Shown here in pieces: positions 47,642 to 57,639 of a stretch of DNA of 64,000 nucleotides. Location of the stretch: contig NZ_PPQN01000011.1 in assembly GCF_002901995.1 (NCBI RefSeq), forward strand, positions 74,142 through 138,141. Reading direction: 5' to 3'. The notes under the pieces were generated by a model. That model searched no databases and was not told the origin of the DNA. It saw only the letters and a program-made list of their open reading frames with translations. The position numbers were made by a program, and so were the translations under genes. Positions within the stretch are counted from its first letter, which is position 1; each line of letters begins with the position of its first letter. Source of the stretch: Staphylococcus coagulans (lineage in GTDB: Bacteria > Bacillota > Bacilli > Staphylococcales > Staphylococcaceae).

Positions 47642-47965
47642 TTATGATTTTCTTTCAAAACGGTTTTTATCACGCGTATTAAATTTTCGCATCGTTTGAT
47701 TAAAACTATCCGTCATATCAATATTTAAAGAATTAGCTAAACAAAGTAATACAAATAAATTATCGCCTAGCTCTGCTTCAATCGTATTATCAGCTTCACT
47801 CTCTTTTTTCTTCTTTTCACCGTGAAAATGATTGATTTCTCGTGCTAGCTCCCCTACTTCTTCAGTTAAGCGTGCCAAATTCGCAAGCGGAGAAAAATAA
47901 CCTGTTTTGAATTGTGATATATATGTATCAACTTCTTTTTGCATTTCAGAGAGTGACTTGGTCAT
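47642..47965 (-). CDS. MazG-like nucleotide pyrophosphohydrolase
   Basis: 107-residue all-helical pyrophosphohydrolase of the MazG/YpjD type. The metal motif appears as LTEEVGELAREI (E-x2-E) around residue 28 and ELGDNLFVLLCLAN (E-x2-D) near residue 66. Such enzymes hydrolyse noncanonical or damaged nucleoside triphosphates. SD AAGGAAG lies before the ATG. It is upstream of bshA with a 15-nt gap. The substrate is unknown. Confidence 0.88.
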   Translation of the reverse strand: MTKSLSEMQKEVDTYISQFKTGYFSPLANLARLTEEVGELAREINHFHGEKKKKESEADNTIEAELGDNLFVLLCLANSLNIDMTDSFNQTMRKFNTRDKNRFERKS

Positions 47966-48188
47966 TTTATGACTTCCTTTCTAAATTCATTCTCTTTTAT
48001 CTTACATGAAATGAATCGATTTGGGCAATCTATCAAACTCATTCTATTTTAAGATACAACTCAATACGATTTAAATGAAATAAAAATGAGTGAATGCGTA
48101 TACACAATACATCATGATTTAAAAATAGGTCATTTGAGATTGATGTTATTCCACCTCCAACCATGGCATAACACTGCTTTTAGAGCAT
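47966..48188. other. Gene-free interval upstream of the MazG-like gene
   Basis: About 220 bp. On the minus strand TTGCCC, an 18-nt spacer and TG-TAAGAT form a possible promoter close to the MazG-like gene. An imperfect inverted repeat (TGTTAT/ATAACA with CC/GG inside) lies at 48143-48172. No reading frame with an SD was found. Confidence 0.4.
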
Positions 48189-48192
48189 AACA

Positions 48193-48226
48193 AAAAAGAG
48201 TTGGAGCAATTTCTCCAACTCTTTTT
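48193..48226. terminator. Terminator after yugP
   Basis: A 14-bp perfect stem (AAAAAGAGTTGGAG with CTCCAACTCTTTTT, 6-nt loop), directly after the yugP stop, with T-runs on both strands. Confidence 0.92.
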
Positions 48227-48237
48227 GCATTCTATTT

Positions 48238-48936
48238 TTATTGATCCGATGAACGCGCGATTAAAATAAATCTTAACAGCTCAGCGACTGCGACTGCTGT
48301 TGCTGCCACATAAGTCATTGCTGCGGCTCTTAAAACGCGTCCAGCGTGTTTATATTCTTTTTCATTTACAATGCTTAACTTTTGAATCTGATTCATGGCA
48401 CGTTTACTCGCATCAAATTCAACTGGTAATGTCACTATTGAAAATAATACAGCAAAAGCCATTAAGAAAATCCCAATCCATAAAGCAGTTGAACCAATTG
48501 CCATTTGTAATCCGGTTAACACAATTCCAGCCATAATGAAAATATATGACAATGAGCTTCCTAGGTTCGCAACTGGTACTAATGCAGAACGGAATCGTAA
48601 AAAGAAGTAACCTTCATAGTCTTGAATCGCGTGTCCGACTTCGTGTGCAGCAATTGCAGTTCCGGCTACGCTAGGTCGACTATAGTTGGCGGGTGACAAA
48701 ACGACTACCTTATTTTTAGGGTCATAATGGTCAGTTAGAAAACCTTGACCTTCTTTTACTTCCACATCATAAATACCATTCGCATGTAAAATTTCTAATG
48801 CGACTTCTCTTCCCGTCTTGCCACTTGTCGATCTAACTTGAGAATATTTTTCATAGTTAGATTTAACTTTGTGTTGTGCATACATTGGGAGGATCATAAG
48901 TATTACAAAATAAATAATTAAAGACATTAAAGACAT
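48238..48936 (-). CDS. yugP: Membrane zinc metallopeptidase (YugP family)
   Basis: 232-residue membrane protein with a metallopeptidase site HEVGH (residues about 96-100) and several hydrophobic helices (about 4-20, 125-175, 205-225). Family DUF/PF04298 is linked to zinc-dependent proteolysis; the substrate is unknown. ATG 48936 is 8 nt after AGGAG; an in-frame GTG at 48945 overlaps the SD. The gene follows the DUF1405 gene by 37 bp. Confidence 0.88.
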   Translation of the reverse strand: MSLMSLIIYFVILMILPMYAQHKVKSNYEKYSQVRSTSGKTGREVALEILHANGIYDVEVKEGQGFLTDHYDPKNKVVVLSPANYSRPSVAGTAIAAHEVGHAIQDYEGYFFLRFRSALVPVANLGSSLSYIFIMAGIVLTGLQMAIGSTALWIGIFLMAFAVLFSIVTLPVEFDASKRAMNQIQKLSIVNEKEYKHAGRVLRAAAMTYVAATAVAVAELLRFILIARSSDQ

Positions 48937-48973
48937 TATGCTCACTCCTTTAGACTATATTTTACGTGGTACT

Positions 48974-49570
48974 TCAAATAGGGTCAATCTTTTTACCTTG
49001 TCTTGTAAAATAAATCAAAAACAAAATGGAAATGACTGAAAGCCAAAACGACATGTAACCTATTTGTGTTTCAAATTGTGAAAGTCCTCCATATACAGGA
49101 TATTGATGGAACACATAATCAATGACATCATTATGAAAGACCCATAGGATACTGACAATAATACTACTTTCGGTAAATTTAAAGAGGGGTAAAAATAAAA
49201 AGGCTTGAATGGCCATGATAGCATGCATCAATAGCAACAAAACACCCATCCCATAAATCGTTTCGTCATGCACAAATAGAATGATATTCATCAAGACGGC
49301 CCAAACACCATATTTAATTAAAGTTACAAAAGCTAGCGCATCGATAAGCGCACTCTTTTTATTAAAATACAGTAGGACAAGTGACACTACTAAAAAGAGT
49401 GTTGCAGTTGGACTATCTGGAACAAATGGCCAAAAATACCAAGGTGTCGTGGCCAATCTGGGTTGATACCAAATATAGCCGTAAATTGTACCTAAAATAT
49501 TAAATAAAATAAGAAGTAAAAATGGCGTTCGATTGTAAAATAATATGTTTTGGATTTGTCTCCATAGCAT
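48974..49570 (-). CDS. DUF1405 membrane protein (YpjA-like)
   Basis: 198-residue protein with about six membrane helices and the family-like signature YIWYQPRLATTPWYFWPFVPD (about 30-50). Matches DUF1405/YpjA of Bacillales; function unknown. ATG 49570 has AGAGG 7 nt upstream; the frame stays open for 15 codons more but has no SD and would overlap the reoY stop. It is followed by yugP. Confidence 0.82.
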   Translation of the reverse strand: MLWRQIQNILFYNRTPFLLLILFNILGTIYGYIWYQPRLATTPWYFWPFVPDSPTATLFLVVSLVLLYFNKKSALIDALAFVTLIKYGVWAVLMNIILFVHDETIYGMGVLLLLMHAIMAIQAFLFLPLFKFTESSIIVSILWVFHNDVIDYVFHQYPVYGGLSQFETQIGYMSFWLSVISILFLIYFTRQGKKIDPI

Positions 49571-49607
49571 GGTGGAACCTCTCGTAATTAAATTGAATTT
49601 GACCGTA

Positions 49608-50159
49608 TTAATCATTCATGTGACGTAGTTTTAATAAGTTCAAAACGTTTGAATAATGATGAAAAGCCTCTACATCGTTCATGTTAAGGCTTAAATCAAT
49701 TTGTGATTGAATGGTGAGAATTAACTGATGCTCAATATTTTTAGATAATTCAATAGTATACATATCTTTTAAGTAATCATGGCTATTGTAAGAAGTAATA
49801 ATTTGATGTAATAATAGGCGATCCATTCTCTTATCGCGTTGAGATGTATGTCCAAAATGGATTTTTATATCAATAATGTCATCGTGCTTTACAATATTGT
49901 GAAAAATCTCGTTTGAATTCATTAAATTCGTATGTGTATCATGATACTTAATTGCAACAAACGGGGCATCTTCAGTTGCAATTTCAAGTGTGGGATGCCC
50001 CTGTACAATATGATCAACAAAATGAATACGTTCGAGCCTTTCGCTATTTGATTTGATTAGGTTTAAGATCCAAACGCTAATTCTTGATTTAAATTGATAA
50101 TGAAATAGCAGATAATCAATAATGTTTCTTTTTTCGTAATTTAAATGCACTTCATACAT
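49608..50159 (-). CDS. reoY: ReoY/YpiB family protein (UPF0302)
   Basis: 183-residue soluble protein resembling YpiB/UPF0302. In Listeria the homologue ReoY is a factor needed for ClpCP degradation of MurA, thus limiting peptidoglycan synthesis (known there; not shown here). Conserved parts: YLLFHYQFKSRISVWILNL near residue 16 with HFVDH, and a C-terminal helix with DVEAFHHYSNVLNLL. It follows the TPR gene ypiA by 11 nt, the same pair as in Bacillus and Listeria. Confidence 0.85.
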   Translation of the reverse strand: MYEVHLNYEKRNIIDYLLFHYQFKSRISVWILNLIKSNSERLERIHFVDHIVQGHPTLEIATEDAPFVAIKYHDTHTNLMNSNEIFHNIVKHDDIIDIKIHFGHTSQRDKRMDRLLLHQIITSYNSHDYLKDMYTIELSKNIEHQLILTIQSQIDLSLNMNDVEAFHHYSNVLNLLKLRHMND

Positions 50160-50170
50160 GAATCATCACC

Positions 50171-51412
50171 TTAAATTAAACGTTCTTGTTCTTCAATCCA
50201 TGTTGCATTACCTTTATCTTTTTCAATAAGCGTTTCGAGTATACCCTTTGCTTGACCTGTCTGACCGACTTCGATGAGGTAATAATAGTAATCTTTTAAG
50301 AAATCGATATTTTCTTTATACGTATCAAAAGCGAGTTCATAAAAATGTTGTGCTTCCTTATCGCGTTCTTCTTCTCCAAATGCATATGCCAATTGCCATA
50401 CAAATTGAGGATCCATATCTTCTTCATTGACGAATTGCACCAACTCAATAATGGCTTCATATTCTTCTTCTTTTCTAAATAAGTCCGCAAGCATCAATAA
50501 AGGTTCTTGATAACTTGGATCAACTTCAAGGGCTTGTTTTAACAATTCGACACCCTCGTTTTGGTCGCCATGTTCAATTTGTAATGCGCCTGTACTATAC
50601 ATTAATTCTTTATAAAATTGGTTGAGTCGTAACCCCTCTTGCCCAATCTCAATGGCATCTGGAAAACTTTTTTCATTTTCATATAGTTGTTGTAAATAAT
50701 AATACCCTTGGATGAAATCCGGATCTTTTTGTAATAAAGTTTTCATGAGTTTAATCGCTTCATGTGTTAAATCATTTTTTTCATAAGCAATTGCTTTTTT
50801 CAAGTAGTCTTCAGAATGAAGTTCTTTTTCGTTGATTTCATCAAACCAACGTAATGCATCCGTATAATTACCGCTTTGAAGGCTACTGTCGGCTAATCTA
50901 GAAAACAAATTGATACCATTGATTTCATATTCACCGCTTTCAAGAACAGTGTCATATTCTCGCGAAGCACGTAAATATTGTCCATCGAAATAAAGAAGCT
51001 CCGCAAGCGCAAAATGTATAATCGGATCCGCAGGTTGCATATCAATCGCTTGTTGTACTTTTTCTATTGCGATATCCACCATACTGATTTGTTGATACAA
51101 ATCTGCTTCTAACATTAAACGTTCAGGAGTAAGGGGGACTTCGTTTAAATATTCTAAAGCTTCGTCTGTATGATTTTCGGAAATCAATCCATCAATAAAA
51201 TAAATCAGTATTTCATCTTCATCGGGATACTTCATATAAAGAGTTCTAAAAACTTCAAGACCTTGAGGTGTTAGACCAAAATTGTATAGTGTCTCACCTA
51301 AAACGAACAACGCATCATCATCGTCAGATTCCAATGCTTGTTGTACTCGAGAATCAAGCTGGTTTAATTTTTGTAGATTGATATCATCGATTAATTTATA
51401 GATGTCTTGCAT
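50171..51412 (-). CDS. ypiA: TPR protein YpiA
   Basis: 413-residue tetratricopeptide-repeat protein, acidic and helical, with repeated units such as ALAELLYFDGQYLRASREYD and LADLFRKEEEYEAIIELVQ. No enzymatic domain. TPR proteins scaffold others; a link to the neighbouring ReoY pathway is inference. ATG 51412 has GAGGG 5 nt upstream and touches the aroA stop; an ATG 4 codons earlier is less likely. It begins directly after aroA, so is probably in the aro operon. Confidence 0.87.
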   Translation of the reverse strand: MQDIYKLIDDINLQKLNQLDSRVQQALESDDDDALFVLGETLYNFGLTPQGLEVFRTLYMKYPDEDEILIYFIDGLISENHTDEALEYLNEVPLTPERLMLEADLYQQISMVDIAIEKVQQAIDMQPADPIIHFALAELLYFDGQYLRASREYDTVLESGEYEINGINLFSRLADSSLQSGNYTDALRWFDEINEKELHSEDYLKKAIAYEKNDLTHEAIKLMKTLLQKDPDFIQGYYYLQQLYENEKSFPDAIEIGQEGLRLNQFYKELMYSTGALQIEHGDQNEGVELLKQALEVDPSYQEPLLMLADLFRKEEEYEAIIELVQFVNEEDMDPQFVWQLAYAFGEEERDKEAQHFYELAFDTYKENIDFLKDYYYYLIEVGQTGQAKGILETLIEKDKGNATWIEEQERLI

Positions 51413-51413
51413 A

Positions 51414-52703
51414 TTATCCCTCATTTTCTAATTGTTTTAACATAGGTAAGAACCCCGGGAAAGATACGTTTACACTTTCAAATTGATGAATACGTACAGG
51501 TTGTTCAGTGAGTAATGAAGCAACTGCTAGCATCATGCCAATTCTATGATCCGTATGGCTATCGAGATCTGAAAGTTTGGAAACTGTTGAAGGCTCAATG
51601 ATAAGCCCATCTTCTGTCGGTTTTAATTTTAAGCCAAGTTTACTCAGTTCGTTTGCTGTCGTATCAATTCGATTGGTTTCTTTTACCTTTAATTCTTCAG
51701 CATCTTTTATGATACTTGAACTCGTAGCTTGTGTACAGAGTAATGCAATCACTGGTAACTCATCAATACAACGTGGGATGAGTGAACCTCCAATTTCAAT
51801 ACCTTGTAAATGAGGTGTATATTGTACACGAAGCGTCGCTGTAGGCTCGGGTCCGTCGGTTTGTTGAGTTAATGTAAGGCGGCCTCCCATTTTCTGTACA
51901 ATTTCAATGATGCCATCACGTGTGGGGTTGATTCCTACATTGTTTATCGTGATATCACTATTCGGTGTTATTAAGGCAGCAACAATAAGAAAAGCGGCTG
52001 AAGAGATGTCGCCTGGAACATAAAAATCTCGTGCAGCAATGTTGTCAATCCCTCTCGGTGGCAATGTCACTGTTAATTGATTTGTTTCAACAGGTATCTG
52101 ATAATGGGCAAACATCGTTTCTGTGTGATTACGAGACACTTCAATTTCATGTATGACAGTTTCTTCATTGGCAAACAAACCCGCTAATAAAATAGCACTT
52201 TTTACTTGCGCACTTGCAACGGGCATTTGATAATCTATGCCTCGAACTTGACTTGGCATTACAATGAGTGGTGTATAGTTTTCATCAACACCACTAATAT
52301 TGATATTCATCTTTTGAAGTGGCTGTAAGATACGATTCATTGGCCTTTTTGCAATAGATGCATCACCTGAAAGCACACTTCTTAACCCCATTCCGCCAAA
52401 TAGTCCTGCTAATAATCTTGTTGTTGTACCTGAATTTCCTGTATATAAACATTGATGGGGTGTTTTAAAATCTTGATACCCTGGTGAATCAATCACTATT
52501 TTTTCTGATGTGATGGTCATCTTGACCCCTAGTTTTTCAAATATTTCGGCTGTACGTAAACAATCTTCACCTAACAGAGGTTGATAGATGACTGATGTTC
52601 CTTTCGCTAAAGAAGCAAAAATGATTGCACGGTGTGTCATTGATTTGTCTCCGGGAACCGTGATTTCCCCTTTTAGAGGACCTTTTAATGTTATGGTTTC
52701 CAT
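51414..52703 (-). CDS. aroA: EPSP synthase (3-phosphoshikimate 1-carboxyvinyltransferase)
   Basis: 429-residue EPSP synthase, joining phosphoenolpyruvate with shikimate 3-phosphate, the glyphosate target step. Motifs: [18 protein letters not shown] (residues 18-35, PEP and S3P binding), [13 protein letters not shown] near 92 (class II-like GNSGTT), and the C-terminal [10 protein letters not shown]. The start follows aroB directly, with an SD (GAGGTG) inside the aroB end. Precedes ypiA, giving aroC-aroB-aroA-ypiA-reoY. Confidence 0.96.
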   Translation of the reverse strand: METITLKGPLKGEITVPGDKSMTHRAIIFASLAKGTSVIYQPLLGEDCLRTAEIFEKLGVKMTITSEKIVIDSPGYQDFKTPHQCLYTGNSGTTTRLLAGLFGGMGLRSVLSGDASIAKRPMNRILQPLQKMNINISGVDENYTPLIVMPSQVRGIDYQMPVASAQVKSAILLAGLFANEETVIHEIEVSRNHTETMFAHYQIPVETNQLTVTLPPRGIDNIAARDFYVPGDISSAAFLIVAALITPNSDITINNVGINPTRDGIIEIVQKMGGRLTLTQQTDGPEPTATLRVQYTPHLQGIEIGGSLIPRCIDELPVIALLCTQATSSSIIKDAEELKVKETNRIDTTANELSKLGLKLKPTEDGLIIEPSTVSKLSDLDSHTDHRIGMMLAVASLLTEQPVRIHQFESVNVSFPGFLPMLKQLENEG

Positions 52704-53777
52704 TTAATTCACCTCTTTGTGGAGTTGCTTAAGTTGCATAAATGCTTGATGTAAAATGTTACGATTCACGTGGACTGCAATAGGACTACCGATGCCTTTT
52801 AATAAAACCATGCGTACACCATCAGCGTCATTTTTTTTATCGTGTAACATCAGCGCATATAACGGTTCAAATTGGAACGATGTGACGATTTCCAAAGGAT
52901 AACCTAATGATTCGAAGTAACGAGAATAGTGTTGAAGATTAAACGAAGTGTTGAATAAAATATTTGATACAATAAATTGATATAATATGCCAATCATAAC
53001 AGCATAACCATGTGGTAATCGATGATGATATTCTACAGCATGACCAAAAGTATGACCTAAATTTAAAAACTGGCGTTGTCCCTTTTCTTTTTCATCTTCA
53101 ACGACAATTTGTAATTTTGTTTGGATACCTTGAATTAAGTATGTTTCGATTTGTTTTAAAGATTTGAGCTCTATTTGACTCGGGTATTGATTTTCTAAAG
53201 CTTTTGTTGCATTTTCATTTCTCAATAAAGCATGTTTATAAACTTCAGCATAGCCACTTAATATTTCATTTTCAGGTAATGTCTCTAAAAAGTCTAAATC
53301 ATATAGCACTGCTTTTGGCCGGTGAAATGCGCCTACTAAATTTTTACCTTGCTTTGTATTAATGCCGACCTTACCTCCGATACTTGAATCGTGTGCCAAA
53401 AGTGTCGTAGGAACTTGTATAAAATCTACGCCTCTCAAAAGTGTAGCAGCTAAAAAGCCTACAAAATCTCCTGTAGCGCCACCTCCAATTGCGACAAGAC
53501 AGGTATTTCGAGTGGGATGATAAGATAACAATAACTCTAAGTACTCTTCATAATATGAGAAATATTTGACTTGCTCTCCTGAAGGAATCGTGATGCATGT
53601 CATCTCTTGAGTGGTCACAAGTTGATCGATTTTACTTTTCCAAAGTTTATAAACTGATGCATCTACGAAAACGAAAGTGTGCTGATAACTCGAAGTGAAT
53701 TCGGTTAGCTTGTTTAAGGATGAATGTGCGACAATAATAGGATAATTATTTTGTGCGTATGTGGTTGTCAATTCCAA
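52704..53777 (-). CDS. aroB: 3-dehydroquinate synthase
   Basis: 357-residue NAD- and metal-dependent enzyme closing DAHP to 3-dehydroquinate. Visible motifs: GGGATGDFVGFLAATLLRG near residue 100 (NAD binding), DSSIGGKVGIN, and the metal ligands Glu in SGYAEVYKHALL and His in LGHTFGHAVEYH. The start is TTG 53777, 7 nt after AGGTG; the TTG two codons earlier is too close to the SD. It lies between aroC (18 nt) and aroA. Confidence 0.95.
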   Translation of the reverse strand: MELTTTYAQNNYPIIVAHSSLNKLTEFTSSYQHTFVFVDASVYKLWKSKIDQLVTTQEMTCITIPSGEQVKYFSYYEEYLELLLSYHPTRNTCLVAIGGGATGDFVGFLAATLLRGVDFIQVPTTLLAHDSSIGGKVGINTKQGKNLVGAFHRPKAVLYDLDFLETLPENEILSGYAEVYKHALLRNENATKALENQYPSQIELKSLKQIETYLIQGIQTKLQIVVEDEKEKGQRQFLNLGHTFGHAVEYHHRLPHGYAVMIGILYQFIVSNILFNTSFNLQHYSRYFESLGYPLEIVTSFQFEPLYALMLHDKKNDADGVRMVLLKGIGSPIAVHVNRNILHQAFMQLKQLHKEVN

Positions 53778-53795
53778 TGTCAATCACCTATTCTT

Positions 53796-54965
53796 TTAAA
53801 ATGTTTTGTTAAGTTCGCGTCTCTCTGTTACAAGTTGAACTAAACGTGCGAAATCATGTGAACCAAATTCTTCTAAAATTGCTTTCGATATTTCAAAAGA
53901 TACCGCGTGTTCGCAAACGACACTCGCAGCAGGTACAGCACAACTATCTGAACGTTCAATCGTTGCTTTAAATGGCGCTTTCGTATCAATATCAACTGAA
54001 TCGAGTGGTTTGTACAAGGTAGGAATCGGCTTCATAACACCATTCACAATGATTGGCATCCCATTTGACATTCCGCCTTCTAAACCACCAAGATGATTGG
54101 AGGCTCTGTAGTAACCTTTTTCCTCTGAAAATAAAATTGGGTCTTGTATTTCACTGCCTAACTTTTCACCAGCTTTAAAACCTTCGCCAAAACTAACACC
54201 TTTAAATGCATTAATACCAACGACGCTTTGTGCAATGCGACCATCTAATTTTCTATCATAATGCACATAACTTCCTATACCGATTGGCATATGATTTACA
54301 ATCACTTGCACCACACCACCGATTGAGTCACCGTCTTTTTTAGCTTGATCGATTTTATCACGGATAGCTTGAGCAATTTGAGAATCAATCACGCGGACAT
54401 CATTTTGATCTACATTTTCTATAATTGTTTCAATATCATAAATACCTTGATCTTTAATGCCACCAATTTCAACAACACGACTATAAACGTCTATACCCAA
54501 TTGTTTAAGCATTTGCTTGCAAAGTGCCCCCACAGCCACTCTTGCCGCAGTCTCTCGTGCAGATGAACGCTCTAAGATATTGCGTAAATCACGATGGTTG
54601 TATTTCATCCCGCCAACTAAATCAGCGTGTCCTGGTCGCGGTTTAGTAATGACACGTTTCATATTGTCTTGCGCTTCTTCTGAGATAGGTTCAGCACCCA
54701 TAATGTTACGCCAATGTGTAAAATCATCGTTCTTTATGACAACGGTGATAGGACTTCCTAAAGTATAGCCGTGACGCACACCAGAAACTATTTCAACTGT
54801 GTCTTTTTCAATTTGCATACGGCGACCTCGGCCGTATCCACCTTGACGTTTAAACATTTCTTCATTGATTTGATTGATATCGATTTTCATATTTGAAGGC
54901 AATCCCTCAATAATAACTGTTAATTGCGGTCCATGTGATTCTCCAGAAGTTAAAAACCTTAACAT
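53796..54965 (-). CDS. aroC: Chorismate synthase
   Basis: 389-residue FMN-dependent enzyme making chorismate from EPSP. The three family signatures are recognisable: [16 protein letters not shown] at residues 8-23, [22 protein letters not shown] (about 118-140) and [13 protein letters not shown] near residue 338. Chorismate feeds aromatic amino acids, folate and menaquinone. SD GGGGG lies about 10 nt before the ATG. First gene of the aro operon; a candidate promoter lies about 300 bp upstream. Confidence 0.96.
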   Translation of the reverse strand: MLRFLTSGESHGPQLTVIIEGLPSNMKIDINQINEEMFKRQGGYGRGRRMQIEKDTVEIVSGVRHGYTLGSPITVVIKNDDFTHWRNIMGAEPISEEAQDNMKRVITKPRPGHADLVGGMKYNHRDLRNILERSSARETAARVAVGALCKQMLKQLGIDVYSRVVEIGGIKDQGIYDIETIIENVDQNDVRVIDSQIAQAIRDKIDQAKKDGDSIGGVVQVIVNHMPIGIGSYVHYDRKLDGRIAQSVVGINAFKGVSFGEGFKAGEKLGSEIQDPILFSEEKGYYRASNHLGGLEGGMSNGMPIIVNGVMKPIPTLYKPLDSVDIDTKAPFKATIERSDSCAVPAASVVCEHAVSFEISKAILEEFGSHDFARLVQLVTERRELNKTF

Positions 54966-55356
54966 GACTGACGCGCCCCCTTAGATTAATATTCCTAATC
55001 AATTTGCGATTAATAGATTGAATTTAAAATTCGTATGCCTCATATCATAGCATAAAATAAAAGATAAATTAATACAATTCAGTCTTTTTTGTTTATCGCT
55101 TTTAATGGCTAAAGTGTTTGTTAGTATAACGCTTTTTAATCGTATTCTTTGAAGCGGCTCTGTATTAAGCGCTCTATACATAGGTTAAATGAATTGATTT
55201 GATGGAAATAGTTAGAATGATGTGTTGCTCAAAGACAACTGCTTTTGCTCGAACAAATGCTTATTATAGTAGAAAGATGTATCAATGACTATATATTCAT
55301 TTGAAAGACATAAAAAGGATGTTGGCAAATACTGATGAGGCGCATATCCAAAAGAG
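54966..55356. other. Gene-free aroC upstream region
   Basis: About 390 bp without a credible reading frame. The best minus-strand promoter is TAGTCA (55291-55286), 17-nt spacer, TATAAT (55268-55263), which would give a leader of about 290 nt. No T-box (no GGGTGGNACCGCG-like element) or other known riboswitch was recognised in it. Confidence 0.4.
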
Positions 55357-55399
55357 AAACCCGAGATGATTTCGTTGTTTTTACGAAAATCTCGGGTTC
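55357..55399 (-). terminator. Terminator after ndk
   Basis: AACCCGAGAT-TTCG (55358-55374) pairs with CGAAAATCTCGGGTT (55384-55398) with a small bulge; T-rich tail on the minus strand, just past the ndk stop. Confidence 0.85.
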
Positions 55400-55406
55400 T
55401 TAATAA

Positions 55407-55859
55407 TTAACCTTCATACAACCAAGTTTCATCTGGTGTATGATATGTACTGATTTCTTCTTCGTTAAACCATAATGCAATTTCTCGCTCAGCAGATGCG
55501 ACAGAGTCTGAGCCGTGGATGACATTACGACCAACAGTCAAGCCTAAGTCTCCTCGAATTGAGCCTGGTGTTGCTTCAGATGGATTTGTGCTACCGATAA
55601 TATGTCTTGCGACTGCAACAGCATTTTCACCTTCTACAACCATTGCGAATACAGGTGCTGAAGTAATGAAAGAAACTAATGAAGAATAAAATGGTTTCCC
55701 TTCATGTTCTTGATAATGAGTTTCTGCAAGTGATTTAGAAACTGTCATCAATTTCGCACCTACAAGTTTTAAACCTTTTTGCTCGATACGCTGTACAATT
55801 TCACCTATTAATTTACGTTGAACAGCATCTGGCTTAATCATTACAAAGCTTTTTTCCAT
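55407..55859 (-). CDS. ndk: Nucleoside diphosphate kinase
   Basis: 150-residue NDK, balancing NTP and dNTP pools. The active-site His lies in [15 protein letters not shown] (about residue 115), with KPDAVQR at 8-14 binding nucleotide. ATG 55859 gives the family length and start [13 protein letters not shown]; an SD (AGGGGG) lies 10 nt upstream. The open frame extends 26 codons further, which is spurious. It follows hepT by 78 bp, a gap with a cre-like sequence at 55910-55925, and is followed by a terminator. Confidence 0.95.
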   Translation of the reverse strand: MEKSFVMIKPDAVQRKLIGEIVQRIEQKGLKLVGAKLMTVSKSLAETHYQEHEGKPFYSSLVSFITSAPVFAMVVEGENAVAVARHIIGSTNPSEATPGSIRGDLGLTVGRNVIHGSDSVASAEREIALWFNEEEISTYHTPDETWLYEG

Positions 55860-55909
55860 GTTGAGATATCCCCCTGTGTATTTATAGTACAAGAATATCC
55901 TATCATTAG

Positions 55910-55925
55910 TTTGAAGCGCTTTCAA
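55910..55925 (-). promoter_or_regulatory. cre-like sequence upstream of ndk
   Basis: On the minus strand TTGAAAGCGCTTCAAA matches 14 of 16 positions of the cre consensus WTGNAARCGNWWWCAW. It lies between the hepT stop and ndk, upstream of the possible -10 TATAAA. A position before the promoter makes repression less certain. Confidence 0.4.
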
Positions 55926-55937
55926 CAACAAACTCAT

Positions 55938-56894
55938 CTAATGCATTCTGTTTTGTAGTCGTTTAATTAATTTTTTAAAATGCGGTGTAATATCACTTTT
56001 AGGTAAAGTATTAAGTAAGCTTGTCGCTTTATCCAAATATTTTTGACTAATATCTAGCGATTGTTGAATGACATCAGAATTTCTAATCTGATTTATGCAC
56101 CACTCAAAATCAGCAGTATCTGACTGTCGATTTAAAGCCACAACTTTCTCTTTAAACGACGGATTGTTTCTCATTTCCAATAAGACAGGAAGTGTCATAT
56201 GTCCATTGCGTAAATCACTTCCGACAGGCTTCCCTAATTTTTTCTCTGTACTCGTAAAGTCAAGCACATCGTCAATAATTTGAAAGCTCATTCCAATATT
56301 ATGACCAATGTTGCGCATTTTTCTTACAGTTTCGGTATCGGCTTCAGCTGTCATTGCGCCAACTTCAGTTGCTAATTGGATTAACAATGCTGTTTTACGA
56401 TTAATACGTCTCAAATAATTGGTCATCGATTGTGTAGCTCTAAATTGATCTTGAAATTGAAACAATTCACCTCGACAAACTTCAATAATAGCTTGTGAAA
56501 GCGTTTGATGGATGCGATAATCTTCAATTTGAGATAAGTGTTCTAATGCCCGGGCAAGCAAAAAATTTCCAGTCAATATGGCTGTAGGTTGATCCCACTT
56601 TTTTTCAATCGTCAACTTCCCTCTTCTTTTGTCGCTTAAATCAATCACATCATCATGTACAAGTGTCGCCATATGAATAAGTTCGAGCGATGTAGCTACT
56701 TGATAAGCAGCTGTATTTACAGGGTTTTGACCAACATAACTGCTTAAAATGACAAAAAGAGGTCGAATACGCTTGCCACCAGATGATAAGAGGTGATTAG
56801 CAGCATTTTCAAGTGTTGAATCATCCGATTGAACCAACTGCTTTAACGAGTTTTCAATTTTTTTAATTTCTTGATTCAAATTTATTTTCGACAT
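55938..56894 (-). CDS. hepT: Heptaprenyl diphosphate synthase component II
   Basis: 318-residue trans-prenyltransferase forming the C35 side chain of menaquinone together with HepS. The two aspartate-rich motifs are present: DDVIDL in LVHDDVIDL near residue 85 and DDVLDF in QIIDDVLDF near residue 213. An SD (AGGTG) lies 7 nt before the ATG. Order hepS-menG-hepT is the conserved gerC operon of Bacillales. Also called gerCC. Confidence 0.94.
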   Translation of the reverse strand: MSKINLNQEIKKIENSLKQLVQSDDSTLENAANHLLSSGGKRIRPLFVILSSYVGQNPVNTAAYQVATSLELIHMATLVHDDVIDLSDKRRGKLTIEKKWDQPTAILTGNFLLARALEHLSQIEDYRIHQTLSQAIIEVCRGELFQFQDQFRATQSMTNYLRRINRKTALLIQLATEVGAMTAEADTETVRKMRNIGHNIGMSFQIIDDVLDFTSTEKKLGKPVGSDLRNGHMTLPVLLEMRNNPSFKEKVVALNRQSDTADFEWCINQIRNSDVIQQSLDISQKYLDKATSLLNTLPKSDITPHFKKLIKRLQNRMH

Positions 56895-56911
56895 GCATAA
56901 TCACCTTTTAA

Positions 56912-57625
56912 TTATTTCGATTTCGGTTTGTATGCTAAGTGCATAGCTGATACACCACCGGTAAAACTACGTACTTTAACATTTTGGAAATGCACTGATT
57001 CGAAAAGACCTTTTAATTTTTTACGATCTGGAAAATCAAATGCAGATTGCTGTAACCATTCATACTCTTGTTTTGATTTAGCGAAAATTTTACCGAATAA
57101 TGGCATTACAAATTTAAAATACATTTTATAAACTTGTTTAAATACTGGAATAGTTGGTTGACTTGTTTCTAAACATACGACCATGCCCCCTGGTTTTAGG
57201 ACACGATGCATTTCAGATAAAGCTTTTGAATAATCTGGAACGTTTCTTAATCCAAATCCGATTGTGACATAATCAAAAACATTATCATCAAAAGGGAGTG
57301 CCATCGCATCGCCTTGTACAAGACGAATATTATCCATATGTGCAGTCTTTTCTTCGCCCACTTTTAACATGTTTTCACTGAAATCAAGTCCTGTGACTTC
57401 GCCTTCTGGACCTACAGCTTTGCTCAACGCAATTGTCCAATCAGCAGTACCACAACATACATCTAGTGCTTTTGAACCAGGCTTAACGTTCATTTCTTTC
57501 ATCACTTTTTTACGCCATACTTTATGTTGTTCAAAGCTAATAATGTTGTTTAATCGGTCATATTTACCGGATATATTTTGAAATACCTCATGAACATGGG
57601 CTTTGTTTACATTGTTTTTAGCCAT
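56912..57625 (-). CDS. menG: Demethylmenaquinone methyltransferase
   Basis: 237-residue SAM-dependent C-methyltransferase (UbiE/MenG family), the last step of menaquinone synthesis. SAM motif I is [16 protein letters not shown] (about 54-69); GLDFSENML and the UbiE signatures [13 protein letters not shown] and [13 protein letters not shown] follow. SD GAGG precedes the ATG. Within hepS-menG-hepT, gaps of 14 and 17 nt, so cotranscribed. Confidence 0.95.
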   Translation of the reverse strand: MAKNNVNKAHVHEVFQNISGKYDRLNNIISFEQHKVWRKKVMKEMNVKPGSKALDVCCGTADWTIALSKAVGPEGEVTGLDFSENMLKVGEEKTAHMDNIRLVQGDAMALPFDDNVFDYVTIGFGLRNVPDYSKALSEMHRVLKPGGMVVCLETSQPTIPVFKQVYKMYFKFVMPLFGKIFAKSKQEYEWLQQSAFDFPDRKKLKGLFESVHFQNVKVRSFTGGVSAMHLAYKPKSK

Positions 57626-57639
57626 TTTAGAAACCTCAT

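Noticed and set aside
54966-55356. T-box or amino acid riboswitch before aroC
   Set aside because: No T-box consensus, no terminator/antiterminator pair and no known aptamer motif.
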